From the NCBI GenBank assembly GCA_028286365.1, contig JAQBRR010000001.1, positions 1 through 64,000 of the forward strand: a stretch of DNA of 64,000 nucleotides, written 5' to 3'. This stretch comes from Candidatus Saccharimonadota bacterium. Its GTDB lineage: Bacteria; Patescibacteriota; Saccharimonadia; Saccharimonadales; Saccharimonadaceae. Positions 37,266-46,667 of this stretch are shown piece after piece. Below the pieces are notes generated by a model that had not been told where the DNA came from, did no database searches, and saw only the letters and a program-made list of their open reading frames with translations. Each line of letters starts with the position of its first letter. Within the stretch, counting starts at the first letter, position 1. The position numbers and the translations under genes are program-made.

Positions 37266-37778
37266 CTAGTTCGTCTGACAGTAGACGGATCCCGTAGACG
37301 GACCGCTTTCAAGCCCAACAGCGATTGCTGATTGTCGAGTAGTTCCTCTGATAAGTGAGCCGGGGGCTGCAGTCGCGCTTGGGTCACATTGATATCCGAA
37401 GTACACGAGTATTTCATCTGATTGAAGAACATCATCAACTGATGGAGCAGCAGTTAAGTCTGCCGTGAGCGTTTTTGCAGCGCCAAATGCCGTTGTCCTG
37501 ACGGTGATTGTCGAACCGCTCGCAAGCACTGCGCTACTATTTCCTGTTATGTATTGTCCGATTTGAAGAGCTGATGGCGCACTACCTCTGTTATTACTTT
37601 GGTAGCTAGTAATTGCAGATGCGACCGTCCCAACCTCAGATTTACGTGCTGAGTCACGTTGACTACGCTGCAAGGCAGGTAGGGCAATGAAAACCATTAA
37701 GAAGATGAGTCCCGCGATGGCGAGGACCAACACAACTTCGATAATTGTAAAACCTTTTTCTTTTCGCTGAACGTTCAT
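37266..37778 (-). CDS. Major-type prepilin (type IV pilin)
   Basis: 170 residues from ATG 37778; a GTG five codons upstream is possible but sits inside the AAAGGTGG ribosome binding site. The leader MNVQRKEKG is cut before FTIIEVVLVLAIAGLIFL, with Glu at +5. The mature head has a pair of cysteines near the C-terminus, like the D-region disulphide of type IVa pilins. Its length and separate position, just below pilC, suggest the main pilin subunit, but which pilin is major cannot be proven from sequence. Confidence 0.86.
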   Translation of the reverse strand: MNVQRKEKGFTIIEVVLVLAIAGLIFLMVFIALPALQRSQRDSARKSEVGTVASAITSYQSNNRGSAPSALQIGQYITGNSSAVLASGSTITVRTTAFGAAKTLTADLTAAPSVDDVLQSDEILVYFGYQCDPSATAAPGSLIRGTTRQSAIAVGLESGPSTGSVYCQTN

Positions 37779-37865
37779 AGGAATTTTTTCCACCTTTCGT
37801 ATGAACTAATTAGGTATCTGCGTATGACGCTTACGTTTAATGATAGCGCATCTCCTGCGCGGTGT

Positions 37866-39077
37866 CTAGACACTAATTCCGTTAACTAAACTGTAAATTG
37901 GCAACAAGATTGCACCGACCATACCACCCGCTACAACCGCAAGGACAACCATGAGGATTGGTTCAATTGAGGTAGAAATAGTACGAATCTGCTCATCAAG
38001 TTCATCCTCGTATACTTGGGCTGCTTTACCCATCATCTTATCAATCTGTCCTGATTGTTCACCAATGCTAATCATCTGTGGGACGAGCGGAAGAATATAA
38101 TCTTCGGGCTGCAGTGCAACAGACAGCGCCTTACCACCCTTCACCTTATCAGCTGCATGCATGATACTTTTTGCTATCAACGTATTGTTAACTGCCTTTG
38201 AAGTAATTCCTAGCATGTCGAGCATGCTGACTCCACTTCCTAGAAGTGTCTGACCTGTACGTGCGAATCTAGCCATATACAGCTTGCGGAACATCTTACC
38301 GAATATCGGTACATTCAACTTGAAGGCGTCTTTAAATTTAATACCTCCCTCTGTTTTGAGATATTGGAGCAAGAAATAGACACCAATTCCGACAACAATA
38401 ATCACAATCCACCAGAAATGCTCCAAAAAGTTTGCGACAGTCACCATAATTTGCGTAAGGATCGGTAATTCTTTTTTGAGGTCATGATAGAGCTTCTCAA
38501 CCTGCGGCACGACGGTAAAGAGCATGAATGCCATGACTCCAAAGATGACGACCAGCACAATAAGTGGATATGTCAGAGCACCCTTAATCTTACTCATCGT
38601 GGCAGCATCTTTTTCCTGTTGATCGGCCACCCGCTGCAAGGCCTCGTCGAGTGTACCTGAAGCTTCACCGGCTGATACAAGCGCAATAATAACTGGATCA
38701 AAAACCGTCTCGTGTTTTTTAAACGAATCAGACAGCGTTTTACCACCCTCGACTGAAGCAATAATATCCTGAAGGACCGTCTGTAATTGTTTGTTCTCGG
38801 TTTGATCGAGTACCGTATGAAGGCTCTGTGACAGAGGTAGACCAGCAGCAATCAGCGTTGAAAGCTGACGCATAAAGACGATTCTATCTTTGGTCGTGAT
38901 GCGACCAGACAGTTTCGCGAGGAACCCGCCCTCACCAATAGTTTCCTTAATTGAAAGTGGCGTAAAACCCTGCTTGACGAGGAGTTTTGCAGCACCATTT
39001 TCTGAATCGGCCTGCAAAGTAGACTTCACAATCTTGTTCGTTGCCTGATCACGAGCCTCATATGCGAACTTTTTCAC
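37866..39077 (-). CDS. pilC: Type IV pilus inner-membrane platform protein
   Basis: 403 residues of the PilC/GspF family: two homologous cytoplasmic helical domains, with GLPLSQSL in the first and GSGVSMLDML in the second, and three TM segments. It transfers rotation from the PilB/PilT motors to the growing pilus. It starts 5 nt after pilT and ends the pilB-pilT-pilC run; the pilin gene follows about 90 nt later. Confidence 0.93.
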   Translation of the reverse strand: MKKFAYEARDQATNKIVKSTLQADSENGAAKLLVKQGFTPLSIKETIGEGGFLAKLSGRITTKDRIVFMRQLSTLIAAGLPLSQSLHTVLDQTENKQLQTVLQDIIASVEGGKTLSDSFKKHETVFDPVIIALVSAGEASGTLDEALQRVADQQEKDAATMSKIKGALTYPLIVLVVIFGVMAFMLFTVVPQVEKLYHDLKKELPILTQIMVTVANFLEHFWWIVIIVVGIGVYFLLQYLKTEGGIKFKDAFKLNVPIFGKMFRKLYMARFARTGQTLLGSGVSMLDMLGITSKAVNNTLIAKSIMHAADKVKGGKALSVALQPEDYILPLVPQMISIGEQSGQIDKMMGKAAQVYEDELDEQIRTISTSIEPILMVVLAVVAGGMVGAILLPIYSLVNGISV

Positions 39078-39082
39078 CTAGT

Positions 39083-40153
39083 CTAGCCTCTCATTAATCT
39101 TTCAAATTCAACGACATCAACGGCGAACTCACGAGCATTGTCATAGGTCACCGTACCATTTTGGACCAAACTAACGAGCGTTCTATCCATTGTCTGCATT
39201 CCCTGGTCAGCGCCGGTCTGGATAACTGCATCAAGTTGATGCGCCTTACCCTCACGAATAATATTACGTACGGCTGAGTTTGCAACGAGTATTTCAGCAG
39301 CCACGGCTCGTCCTCCACCGATGGCAGGTACAAGACGTTGCGAACAGATCGCCATCAAGATATTAGACAGCTGCGCACGAATCTGAGGCTGTTGGTGTGG
39401 AGGGAATACGTCGATCATACGATCAATTGATTGAGCAGCACTGTTGGTGTGAAGTGTTGCAAACACCAAGTGCCCTGTCTCAGCAATCGTAATAGCAGCG
39501 CTAATTGTCTCGAGGTCGCGCATCTCACCAATCAGGACAACATCTGGATCTTGACGCAGACTTGAACGAAGCGCCGCCGAGAAACTATATGTGTCGTAGT
39601 GCACTTCACGTTGCACAACAACTGACTTCTTGGATTTGTGCGTAAACTCGATTGGATCTTCGATTGTGATGATATGCTGTGCTCGCTCGGTGTTTATCTT
39701 GTCGACAAGCGCTGCAAGTGTCGTCGACTTACCACTTCCCGTTGGACCAGTCACGAGGACCAAGCCACGTGGATAATCAGCAAATCCGAGGACGACATTT
39801 GGCATACCCAGCTCTGCAAGAGTCTTGATGTCATTTGGAATCAGACGAAGTGCAGCTGCGAGATTTCCACGTTCATGATAGGCATTCACACGAAATCGCC
39901 CGAGTGTACCGAAGGCAAAGCTAAAGTCGAACTCCTTGTCCTTTAGAAGGATTTGGCGTTGGTCCTGATCCAAAATGGCAAAAATAAGCCCCTCAACCGC
40001 AGGTTCATCAAGCGGATTGAAACCAGCAATCGGCATGAGTGATCCATCTATACGTAGCATAGGAGGTAATCCCACTTGAATGTGAAGGTCAGAGGCACGC
40101 TTGCGTACCACTTCTTCGAGCAGTACTTCGATTCTTAGTTCTTGATTATTCAT
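39083..40153 (-). CDS. pilT: Type IV pilus retraction ATPase
   Basis: This 356-residue hexameric ATPase depolymerises pili. It shows the PilT N-terminal PAS-like domain, Walker A GPTGSGKSTT, the Asp box TIEDPIEF, Walker B LRQDPDVVLIGEMRD and the His box GHLVFATLHTNSAAQS. Its presence implies retractile pili, useful for twitching, attachment to a host or DNA uptake. It sits between pilB and pilC with gaps of 15 and 5 nt. Confidence 0.95.
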   Translation of the reverse strand: MNNQELRIEVLLEEVVRKRASDLHIQVGLPPMLRIDGSLMPIAGFNPLDEPAVEGLIFAILDQDQRQILLKDKEFDFSFAFGTLGRFRVNAYHERGNLAAALRLIPNDIKTLAELGMPNVVLGFADYPRGLVLVTGPTGSGKSTTLAALVDKINTERAQHIITIEDPIEFTHKSKKSVVVQREVHYDTYSFSAALRSSLRQDPDVVLIGEMRDLETISAAITIAETGHLVFATLHTNSAAQSIDRMIDVFPPHQQPQIRAQLSNILMAICSQRLVPAIGGGRAVAAEILVANSAVRNIIREGKAHQLDAVIQTGADQGMQTMDRTLVSLVQNGTVTYDNAREFAVDVVEFERLMRG

Positions 40154-40168
40154 TTCCCACCTCTTTCA

Positions 40169-41932
40169 TTATGCTGTGTCCGCCGCAACGCGATTAACTT
40201 CTTCAATCGTTGTTATGCCCTGCAAGGCCTTTAGGTATCCGTCTTGCCTCATGGTAATCATTCCTTGTGAGACTGCGAGGCGTTGAATTTCAGAGCTTGT
40301 TGCCCTGGCCACAATCAGATTTTGAATATCTGTGTTAACGTCCATTACCTCGTAGAGTCCAGCCCGTCCACTGTATCCATGCGGTGATTGCGCAGAATCA
40401 ATACCCTTGACTAAAGTATAAGCGCTTTGGCCCGCGAGAGGCAAGTCTTTATATCCCAGATCTTGTGCAGTTCGTGCCACATCAGCCTGAGTCTTCGGTA
40501 ATAAGTGTCCAATTGTCGTTAGGATGTTCTGAGTTTCAATCGGATTCGACTGATATGATTCACGATTCACGCCTACTCGCCTAACAAGACGCTGACCAAT
40601 AATCGTATTGACGGTACTGGCGATCAAGAAAGGTTCAATGCCCATGTCGAGCAGACGAGGGAGTACTCCAGCAGCACTGTTGGTGTGCAGCGTACTAAAT
40701 ACGAGGTGTCCCGTCAGGGCTGCTTGCACTGCCAAGTTAGCTGTTTCACCATCACGAATCTCCCCCACCATCACAACATCAGGGTCCTGACGCAGAATAG
40801 AACGAAGCCCTGCCGCAAACGTGAGGCCAACGTCAGCATTGACCTGAATCTGATTTACACCATCCATCTTGTACTCAACTGGATCCTCAAGAGTCACGAT
40901 ATTAACTGTGTCGTTCTTGATTTCCTTGATAAGTGCATACAGACTGGTCGTTTTACCACTACCAGTTGGACCAGACGTTAACACCATGCCGTTCGGATGT
41001 TTAATACCCCGACGAATCGCACGAAGCGCTCGGCCAGCGTAGCCCATCTGCTCAATATCGAATGTATTGCCTGACTTATCAAGCAAACGAATAACAACTT
41101 GTTCACCCCATACAACGGGGCTGATAGCGATACGAAGGTCAACTTCTTTATTAGCAACCTTCACTGTAAATTGACCATCTTGAGGTACACGGTGTTCGTC
41201 AATCTTCAGATTGGATAAAATTTTTATACGACTGACAAGAGCAGGTTCGATACTCTTAGGTAGTTGCATGATTTCACGTAGCACTCCATCGACGCGACAA
41301 CGAATCTTGAGCGTTCCCTCGAGAGGCTCGACGTGAATATCGCTCGCTCGAGACTTAACGGCGTATTCCAAAATAGTACTGAGTGCCTTGCTAATCGGTG
41401 AATCTTCAACGATTGTTTTAACTTCATTGTCTGAATCGAGACTTGCCTCAGCCTGGCTCGCCTCGGCAGCCTCACCGACACTCGAAAGGTCTGTACGATA
41501 TTGATCAAGGACGTGACGGACACCTGCCTCAGATGCCATAAAGACCTTTAATGGTCGTTCGATACGGTTTGCTAGGTAGTCGACGGCCTGGACATTATTT
41601 GCATCGATCATAGCAACTGCTAATCGATTTTGGACCTCAGCGAGCGGAACAGCCATGAAGCGTTCAGCAATGTCTTCTGGTAGTAAGGTGAGAATATTCT
41701 GATCAATAATACTGTTCGTTAAGTTAACATACGGCACACCTGATACCTGCGCAATAGCGTGCGTCAACATTTCGTCATCAACAATATGCTGCTCAGTGAG
41801 GATTGCGAATAACGGCTGATTAGATGCTGCCGACTTCGCTTCTGCGTCCTTGAGAACAGATTCTGTGACAAGTCCCTCATCAATCAGTAGACTGATTAAT
41901 TTTCCTTGAACGTCACTAGTAAGAAGAGCCAT
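40169..41932 (-). CDS. pilB: Type IV pilus assembly ATPase
   Basis: 587 residues. MshEN/GspE_N domains (about 1-150), a linker, then the ATPase core with GPTGSGKTTSLYAL, TLEDPVEYK, LRQDPDVVMVGEIRD and GHLVFSTLHTNSAA. It powers pilus extension. Odd point: the zinc-binding tetracysteine found in most PilB/GspE proteins after the arginine of QRLVRR is missing. The protein has only one cysteine, and the region is an unusual insert before GYSGRAGLYEVM. The fold may be kept without zinc. Confidence 0.95.
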   Translation of the reverse strand: MALLTSDVQGKLISLLIDEGLVTESVLKDAEAKSAASNQPLFAILTEQHIVDDEMLTHAIAQVSGVPYVNLTNSIIDQNILTLLPEDIAERFMAVPLAEVQNRLAVAMIDANNVQAVDYLANRIERPLKVFMASEAGVRHVLDQYRTDLSSVGEAAEASQAEASLDSDNEVKTIVEDSPISKALSTILEYAVKSRASDIHVEPLEGTLKIRCRVDGVLREIMQLPKSIEPALVSRIKILSNLKIDEHRVPQDGQFTVKVANKEVDLRIAISPVVWGEQVVIRLLDKSGNTFDIEQMGYAGRALRAIRRGIKHPNGMVLTSGPTGSGKTTSLYALIKEIKNDTVNIVTLEDPVEYKMDGVNQIQVNADVGLTFAAGLRSILRQDPDVVMVGEIRDGETANLAVQAALTGHLVFSTLHTNSAAGVLPRLLDMGIEPFLIASTVNTIIGQRLVRRVGVNRESYQSNPIETQNILTTIGHLLPKTQADVARTAQDLGYKDLPLAGQSAYTLVKGIDSAQSPHGYSGRAGLYEVMDVNTDIQNLIVARATSSEIQRLAVSQGMITMRQDGYLKALQGITTIEEVNRVAADTA

Positions 41933-41942
41933 AGGTCAGACC

Positions 41943-42194
41943 TTACTGTGTCCCAGTAGTAGAAGTATCAGATGATGTTGTACTGGTAATTTGAACCTCA
42001 ACAGAAGGATTAATCGCATTTTTATTAAAGATTGTTGGGTCTGGCGCCACGATAGTCGTACTAATTGGAGCAATTGTCTTCACCTTTTCTCCTGCATTCG
42101 TGATATTACCAAATATGCTATTGCCGACAAAGTATGCAACCAGCACACTCACTGAGGCAATAAATACAATCATCGCTAAATCTGATCTTTTCAT
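41943..42194 (-). CDS. Small single-TM protein in the pilP position
   Basis: 83 residues: a short basic start, one TM segment (about 7-28) and a Ser/Thr-rich extracytoplasmic tail. It overlaps the pilO-like gene by 4 nt and lies between pilO and pilB, where pilP is found in Gram-negative systems. No PilP domain is recognisable. It may be an alignment-complex anchor replaced in a lineage without an outer-membrane secretin, but this is inference. Confidence 0.65.
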   Translation of the reverse strand: MKRSDLAMIVFIASVSVLVAYFVGNSIFGNITNAGEKVKTIAPISTTIVAPDPTIFNKNAINPSVEVQITSTTSSDTSTTGTQ

Positions 42195-42901
42195 GGCTTT
42201 ACCAACTTATCTGTTAATTGTACGACAACCGCAGGCTCGTAGAATGCTTGGGCTTCTACGCTTAATACTTCAGTTGAGCCTTGGCTTTCTATGTGAAGGC
42301 TCGTCACATTGATTGCTCGAATTGATCGTTCCAGATTCGTCAGGACCTGCTGAAGTGCCGTACGGCTACCACTGACCGAGAATCTAAACGTAATCACATT
42401 GTTCGAAATAGCTGACGACGAGTCGGTCGTAGTCGCTGCAGTCGTATCTGAACTGCCGTCAGTCGATAGCTGTTCAACGCCAATAACTGGATCAACCTGC
42501 AATGATTGGATCGTGAGTCCGTCAATGCCTGCAAGTAGCTTATTCTGCAGTGAGGCCCCTAATGCAGGTGAGTTCGCATCAGATGGCAACGCATCCAAAA
42601 TTGCCTGAATAGCTTGATCGGTTGGTTTCGCCTGAGAGGCGATCAAGTCTTCGTTCGTGTTAAGTGCGCGGACATTTGCCTCTAGTTCACTCACGTTTGC
42701 ATTGTTGGTATTCAAAGTACTGATTGTTTTATTTTTCTCTGCAAGGACTTTTTCATTAAAGAAAAGTTTCTGGGCTAGGAAGATTGAACCGACAAGCCCA
42801 AAACCAACGACAACAGATACTGCAGCAACCCATACAAACATGACACGATTTGCCTTCGCTATTTGTGTTCGTTTGCGTATTGCGACATCATTTGGTGGCA
42901 T
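42191..42901 (-). CDS. pilO: PilO-like pilus alignment protein
   Basis: 236 residues: a basic cytoplasmic tip, one TM segment (about 23-45), a coiled-coil (EKNKTISTLNTNNANVSELE) and an alpha/beta extracytoplasmic domain. This matches the PilO fold by layout and by gene order pilM-pilN-pilO. A Ser/Thr/Asp-rich low-complexity insert lies near residues 150-165. Sequence motifs of PilO are weak in general, so context carries much of the call. Confidence 0.75.
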   Translation of the reverse strand: MPPNDVAIRKRTQIAKANRVMFVWVAAVSVVVGFGLVGSIFLAQKLFFNEKVLAEKNKTISTLNTNNANVSELEANVRALNTNEDLIASQAKPTDQAIQAILDALPSDANSPALGASLQNKLLAGIDGLTIQSLQVDPVIGVEQLSTDGSSDTTAATTTDSSSAISNNVITFRFSVSGSRTALQQVLTNLERSIRAINVTSLHIESQGSTEVLSVEAQAFYEPAVVVQLTDKLVKP

Positions 42902-42902
42902 A

Positions 42903-43628
42903 TTACTTCCCCGTTCCTAAATCTGTTGCCTTATCGACGAAAATACTGGTTGGAATACCAAGATACGAATCGGTGGCATTACCATTGTTCGATACAACAA
43001 CAGTAAGATTAGTCGATCCCGGAGAAAATAGTTCGGGAGCATAGTTGAACTGCATCGTGAAACGCAGCACGTTTGCGCCCGTTGAATCTTCACCGTAGCT
43101 GGTACTACCTGTACTAACGTTAGAAGCAAGCGTCACGGTCTGATCAGAGCCACTATTTGTAAACTTCACCTGTGCGCCCTCGATAGTCTTTTTAAAGACC
43201 TCAACCGCAGCATAGCTATTGAGTGCCTGGCCCTCGAGTGAGATTGTCGAAGTGCTCGAATCAACCGACAGTGTTGAAATCTGTACGCTATTCGGTGCAG
43301 GTGGAATAATCGCCGTAAGGACACTAAAGATTCGTGAATCGATATTTTTGTTAGCGTGCATCGCGCTCAAGAGCGTTAGTTGATTCTGAATTGTCAGTGT
43401 CTTGGACAGATCTTGAACACTCGTTAATTTATTCGCCCCGTCCTTAATAGCAGCATCCGCGATACCGCCTCGGATGGACTGAACGCCAAACACATAAATC
43501 GCGAGTATAGTTACAGCGCCAGCAGTAATAAAAGCGATGAGGATAGAGAAAGAAATCACTGTCGCGCGAACACGTTGAGCTTTAATCAGCTCTTGTTTGA
43601 CATCAGGGACAAGGTTAATCTCGATCAT
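42903..43628 (-). CDS. pilN: PilN-like pilus alignment protein
   Basis: 241 residues starting MIEINLVPDVKQEL. INL(L/V)P at the N-terminus is the PilN motif that docks into PilM. One TM segment (about 24-50) precedes a helical linker and an alpha/beta extracytoplasmic domain. It overlaps pilM by 4 nt and lies 1 nt before the pilO-like gene. Confidence 0.85.
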   Translation of the reverse strand: MIEINLVPDVKQELIKAQRVRATVISFSILIAFITAGAVTILAIYVFGVQSIRGGIADAAIKDGANKLTSVQDLSKTLTIQNQLTLLSAMHANKNIDSRIFSVLTAIIPPAPNSVQISTLSVDSSTSTISLEGQALNSYAAVEVFKKTIEGAQVKFTNSGSDQTVTLASNVSTGSTSYGEDSTGANVLRFTMQFNYAPELFSPGSTNLTVVVSNNGNATDSYLGIPTSIFVDKATDLGTGK

Positions 43629-44674
43629 TTCGTGTTTCTCCGCTGCGCAAGACCGATGACAGATGCAAATTCAGACGCAATACCAGCCAAGCGTTGTTGG
43701 TCAGCCTGTGCGACCTTAACCCGCTGCCAAGGATTCGCAACACTCGACGCAATACCAGTCTTGGCCGTGACGTAATCACCAAATTGGGGAACGATTGCCG
43801 AAAAACCAGAAAGCAAAATACCACCAACAGGAGTGTTGGGATAGCGAGTTTGGAAAAATTTAATAGACTTTACAAGTTCTGCCGCAAAGTTATCAAGCGT
43901 ACCCTCGATAGCATGATAAACCTGTCCTTCTAGGCGATCTGGAGCAAGTCCAAACTTCAAAATAAACTGGCGCGCCTGGTCCTCTTGAACACTCAAGTTT
44001 TGAACGGCTGCTTTGATGAGCGAGTTCAGTCCCATTGGTATTGAACGTACCAAGCGAGGTGTATCACCATAGGTAATCGCAAGATCGGTCGATTGTTCGC
44101 CAACATCAATAATCAGTCGTGCATCCTTAATTCCAGCTGGAAGTAAGGATCGTATCATCGCAAGTGGATCAGGCTCAGCCGCAATAACGTTCAAACCAAG
44201 ACTTTCGATAAATTCAAGTTGTTCCTCTGCATAAGCATTAGCCGTGCTCGCAAGTAGTACCTCTTGTTGTTTTGGATTGTGTAACGACTGACCCAGAACT
44301 GCCCAATCTACCTTGGCCTCATCGATAGCCATCGGAATATACTGATCCATCTGGTACTTGATCGTACTCTTGAGTTCTGCCTCTGGCATGGAGGCTATAT
44401 CGATAACAGTCGTGAACGTTTTACTCGAAGGCAGTCCAATGGCGACATTTTTTTCTTTGATACCACTTTGGCCAACAGCGGTCATAATTACCTCACCCAA
44501 ACGCCTAATACCCTCGGCTGAGCCTGATGTTGCAACACGTTCGTCAAGCGGCACGTAACCGTAGTGTTGCAAGGTCCAGCTATCAGCTCCGTTAGAAGAA
44601 AGCTGGACTACCCGAACCGCATTGGTACCGATATCCAGTGCAAAAAAGTCGCCCACTCCTTTTAGTAATGCCAT
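43625..44674 (-). CDS. pilM: Actin-like pilus assembly protein
   Basis: 349 residues with the actin/FtsA-like ATP-binding fold of PilM: FALDIGTNAVRVVQL (phosphate 1), LIIDVGEQSTDLAI (phosphate 2) and GGILLSGFSA (adenosine). It is cytoplasmic and binds the PilN N-terminus. I start it at ATG 44674; a perfect TATAAT (44685-44690) ends 10 nt before it and overlaps the alternative ATG at 44686. So the pilMNO-pilBTC transcript probably begins here with almost no leader. Confidence 0.9.
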   Translation of the reverse strand: MALLKGVGDFFALDIGTNAVRVVQLSSNGADSWTLQHYGYVPLDERVATSGSAEGIRRLGEVIMTAVGQSGIKEKNVAIGLPSSKTFTTVIDIASMPEAELKSTIKYQMDQYIPMAIDEAKVDWAVLGQSLHNPKQQEVLLASTANAYAEEQLEFIESLGLNVIAAEPDPLAMIRSLLPAGIKDARLIIDVGEQSTDLAITYGDTPRLVRSIPMGLNSLIKAAVQNLSVQEDQARQFILKFGLAPDRLEGQVYHAIEGTLDNFAAELVKSIKFFQTRYPNTPVGGILLSGFSAIVPQFGDYVTAKTGIASSVANPWQRVKVAQADQQRLAGIASEFASVIGLAQRRNTK

Positions 44675-44740
44675 ATTGGTTCTCATTATACCGAAAGCAC
44701 AAGCGTAAAAGCAAGCGACAAGTCTAATTATTCGTCAGAG

Positions 44741-46594
44741 TTAGAATCGAGGTGGTAACTCTTGGTTGTAGACTGTTTGCACACGACCGGTTGTTGAGGC
44801 ACGAGCGAATGCCCACATATACGCATCAGGTCGTAGATTAAAGACTTCTGCTGGATCGTTCGTCGTTGCACCGCCAGTTCGACGTAGCCATAGCTTTTGT
44901 GCCATGACAGGACCATTAACCTGAAGCACATTGTCACAGGCACCAGTTTGGGTCGCATTTGTAGTTAGTGCCGTCGTGTAATCAGCACTGACATGACAAG
45001 TGTCGAGAATACCAGTGTTCGCGATGTTAGACCCTTGGGCAATCAACCATGCATCAACCTGCTTCACGTTGGGATTGATATAAATATCTTTAGCGATAAT
45101 GACCATTTGTGGAATATCGTAAATTGATTGAAGTGCTGAATTATCATAGGTGACATTATTAGCAATCGTCACGTCAGCATTTGGCGCATTAATAACGATC
45201 CACTCACCCTTTGCGATGTTTTTGGCTCCTCCTGCTGCAACTGTTATTGGATCAGTACTTGCATCAGAAGTATACAAGCCTTGCGGAGTCGCAATAGTGT
45301 CGTCGTACACTGGTGTTCCGCTGACAATCGGAAAATCAGATGCAATATCAGGAATTGTTCGCCCTGTCGCGTATCCACCAATAGGCGTCGAAGCATTACA
45401 AGAAGTTTTAGGGTTTGAGGTCGTCGCATTTACGAACGTTAGGAGGCTGTATGAACATGCGTCCGATACCTTAGAGCCGCCAGAGAATGCCGAGCCAGAG
45501 CCAAGTCCTGACGGTGTCAGGAGACTCGTTTTTGTCGCAAAGATGCCGTATTCAACCCAACTACCAAATACATTATTCGGAGGATTCTGGCCATTTTGTG
45601 GATTTAGACTACTAATAGATGTATTCGCACTTGATAACTGCGGTGCACCACCAGTAAATGCCCGACCCAGGATCAAATCATTACCATGCACCTGCACTTT
45701 TGGTTTCTTACCAATCGTCACACAGCTTGGTGTTGATGTTGCTGTTCCGCCAGTATTAGCTCCTGGCGTCGCGGTTGTCGTACGACATAACTGTTTACCA
45801 AAGTCAGAGGCCTGCACCAGATACGTGGATGTCTGCGACGAAGGATCGCCTGGTGAACTTCCCGATGGAAGTGACCAACCGGCTGTACCGCCGCCACCTC
45901 CAGCAGGGAAATTTCCACCATTTTGATACTGATAGATAACTTTTGCGTTTGTCTTATTGGCACCACTATCAACAGTAACCTTGTGGGTCCAAGTGATCAA
46001 TTCGCCAGGTTCAGCATATGCGTTAGGGGTCGATGTAGTGGCAGTAACTGACCATGGTGGGTTAGGCGGTGCATCGTTCCAACAGAACCATGCCACATTT
46101 GTTCCCCAATTCCACTGAGGATCATGAAAATTAGCAGACGCATAGTCGCTATGCACAGTTGCGACAGTTGCCTGCGTATTCTGATAGTGCGATGCATTGC
46201 CGGCCGTATAGTTAAGACCCTTAAAACGATAGGAACCATCATTGTAGTACGCGACAAACACCCATACCTTATTATTCCCCGTACTCCTACATTTCGTTGC
46301 TACATTTGACCACAGAGTCCTGGATCCATCGGCATTCTTAATGAAGGCCTGAAAACCAGTCGGATTACTGTTGGAGGCCGAGGAGAATTTCATCCAGTCT
46401 GTACCCGATGTCGTACAAGCGTCTGGTGGAGTTCTCGTACAGCCCGTACCCGGGCCTGTACCACCTTGAGCACCATAGACAGTAGTCAACGTAAAGAATA
46501 GTCCGAGAAAAATAAGCAGGACAGCTCCAAGAGTTGCGACACCTAGCCTTACCTTATTACGGTGTTGAAGGATTTTCATAGCTACTGTAATCAT
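44741..46594 (-). CDS. Large secreted/surface protein adjoining the pilus operon
   Basis: 617 residues from ATG 46594, chosen because TATAAA (46601-46606) lies 6 nt upstream and no Shine-Dalgarno exists. A basic start and one hydrophobic segment (about 14-40) are followed by a long Ser/Thr/Gly/Asn-rich beta-type ectodomain with several cysteine pairs and no C-terminal anchor. The C-terminal ~120 residues (VDAWLIAQGSNIANTGI; VMAQKLWLRRTGG; ending in YNQELPPRF) look like a distinct domain. I associate such domains with CPR surface proteins (unchecked). It could be a pilus-linked adhesin; function unproven. Confidence 0.7.
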   Translation of the reverse strand: MITVAMKILQHRNKVRLGVATLGAVLLIFLGLFFTLTTVYGAQGGTGPGTGCTRTPPDACTTSGTDWMKFSSASNSNPTGFQAFIKNADGSRTLWSNVATKCRSTGNNKVWVFVAYYNDGSYRFKGLNYTAGNASHYQNTQATVATVHSDYASANFHDPQWNWGTNVAWFCWNDAPPNPPWSVTATTSTPNAYAEPGELITWTHKVTVDSGANKTNAKVIYQYQNGGNFPAGGGGGTAGWSLPSGSSPGDPSSQTSTYLVQASDFGKQLCRTTTATPGANTGGTATSTPSCVTIGKKPKVQVHGNDLILGRAFTGGAPQLSSANTSISSLNPQNGQNPPNNVFGSWVEYGIFATKTSLLTPSGLGSGSAFSGGSKVSDACSYSLLTFVNATTSNPKTSCNASTPIGGYATGRTIPDIASDFPIVSGTPVYDDTIATPQGLYTSDASTDPITVAAGGAKNIAKGEWIVINAPNADVTIANNVTYDNSALQSIYDIPQMVIIAKDIYINPNVKQVDAWLIAQGSNIANTGILDTCHVSADYTTALTTNATQTGACDNVLQVNGPVMAQKLWLRRTGGATTNDPAEVFNLRPDAYMWAFARASTTGRVQTVYNQELPPRF

Positions 46595-46667
46595 AAGCTG
46601 TTTATACCCGTACCGCAAGTCTATCCCATCACCGACGTAGCCCTTTTCACCTCTAAGGTGGTCACGG

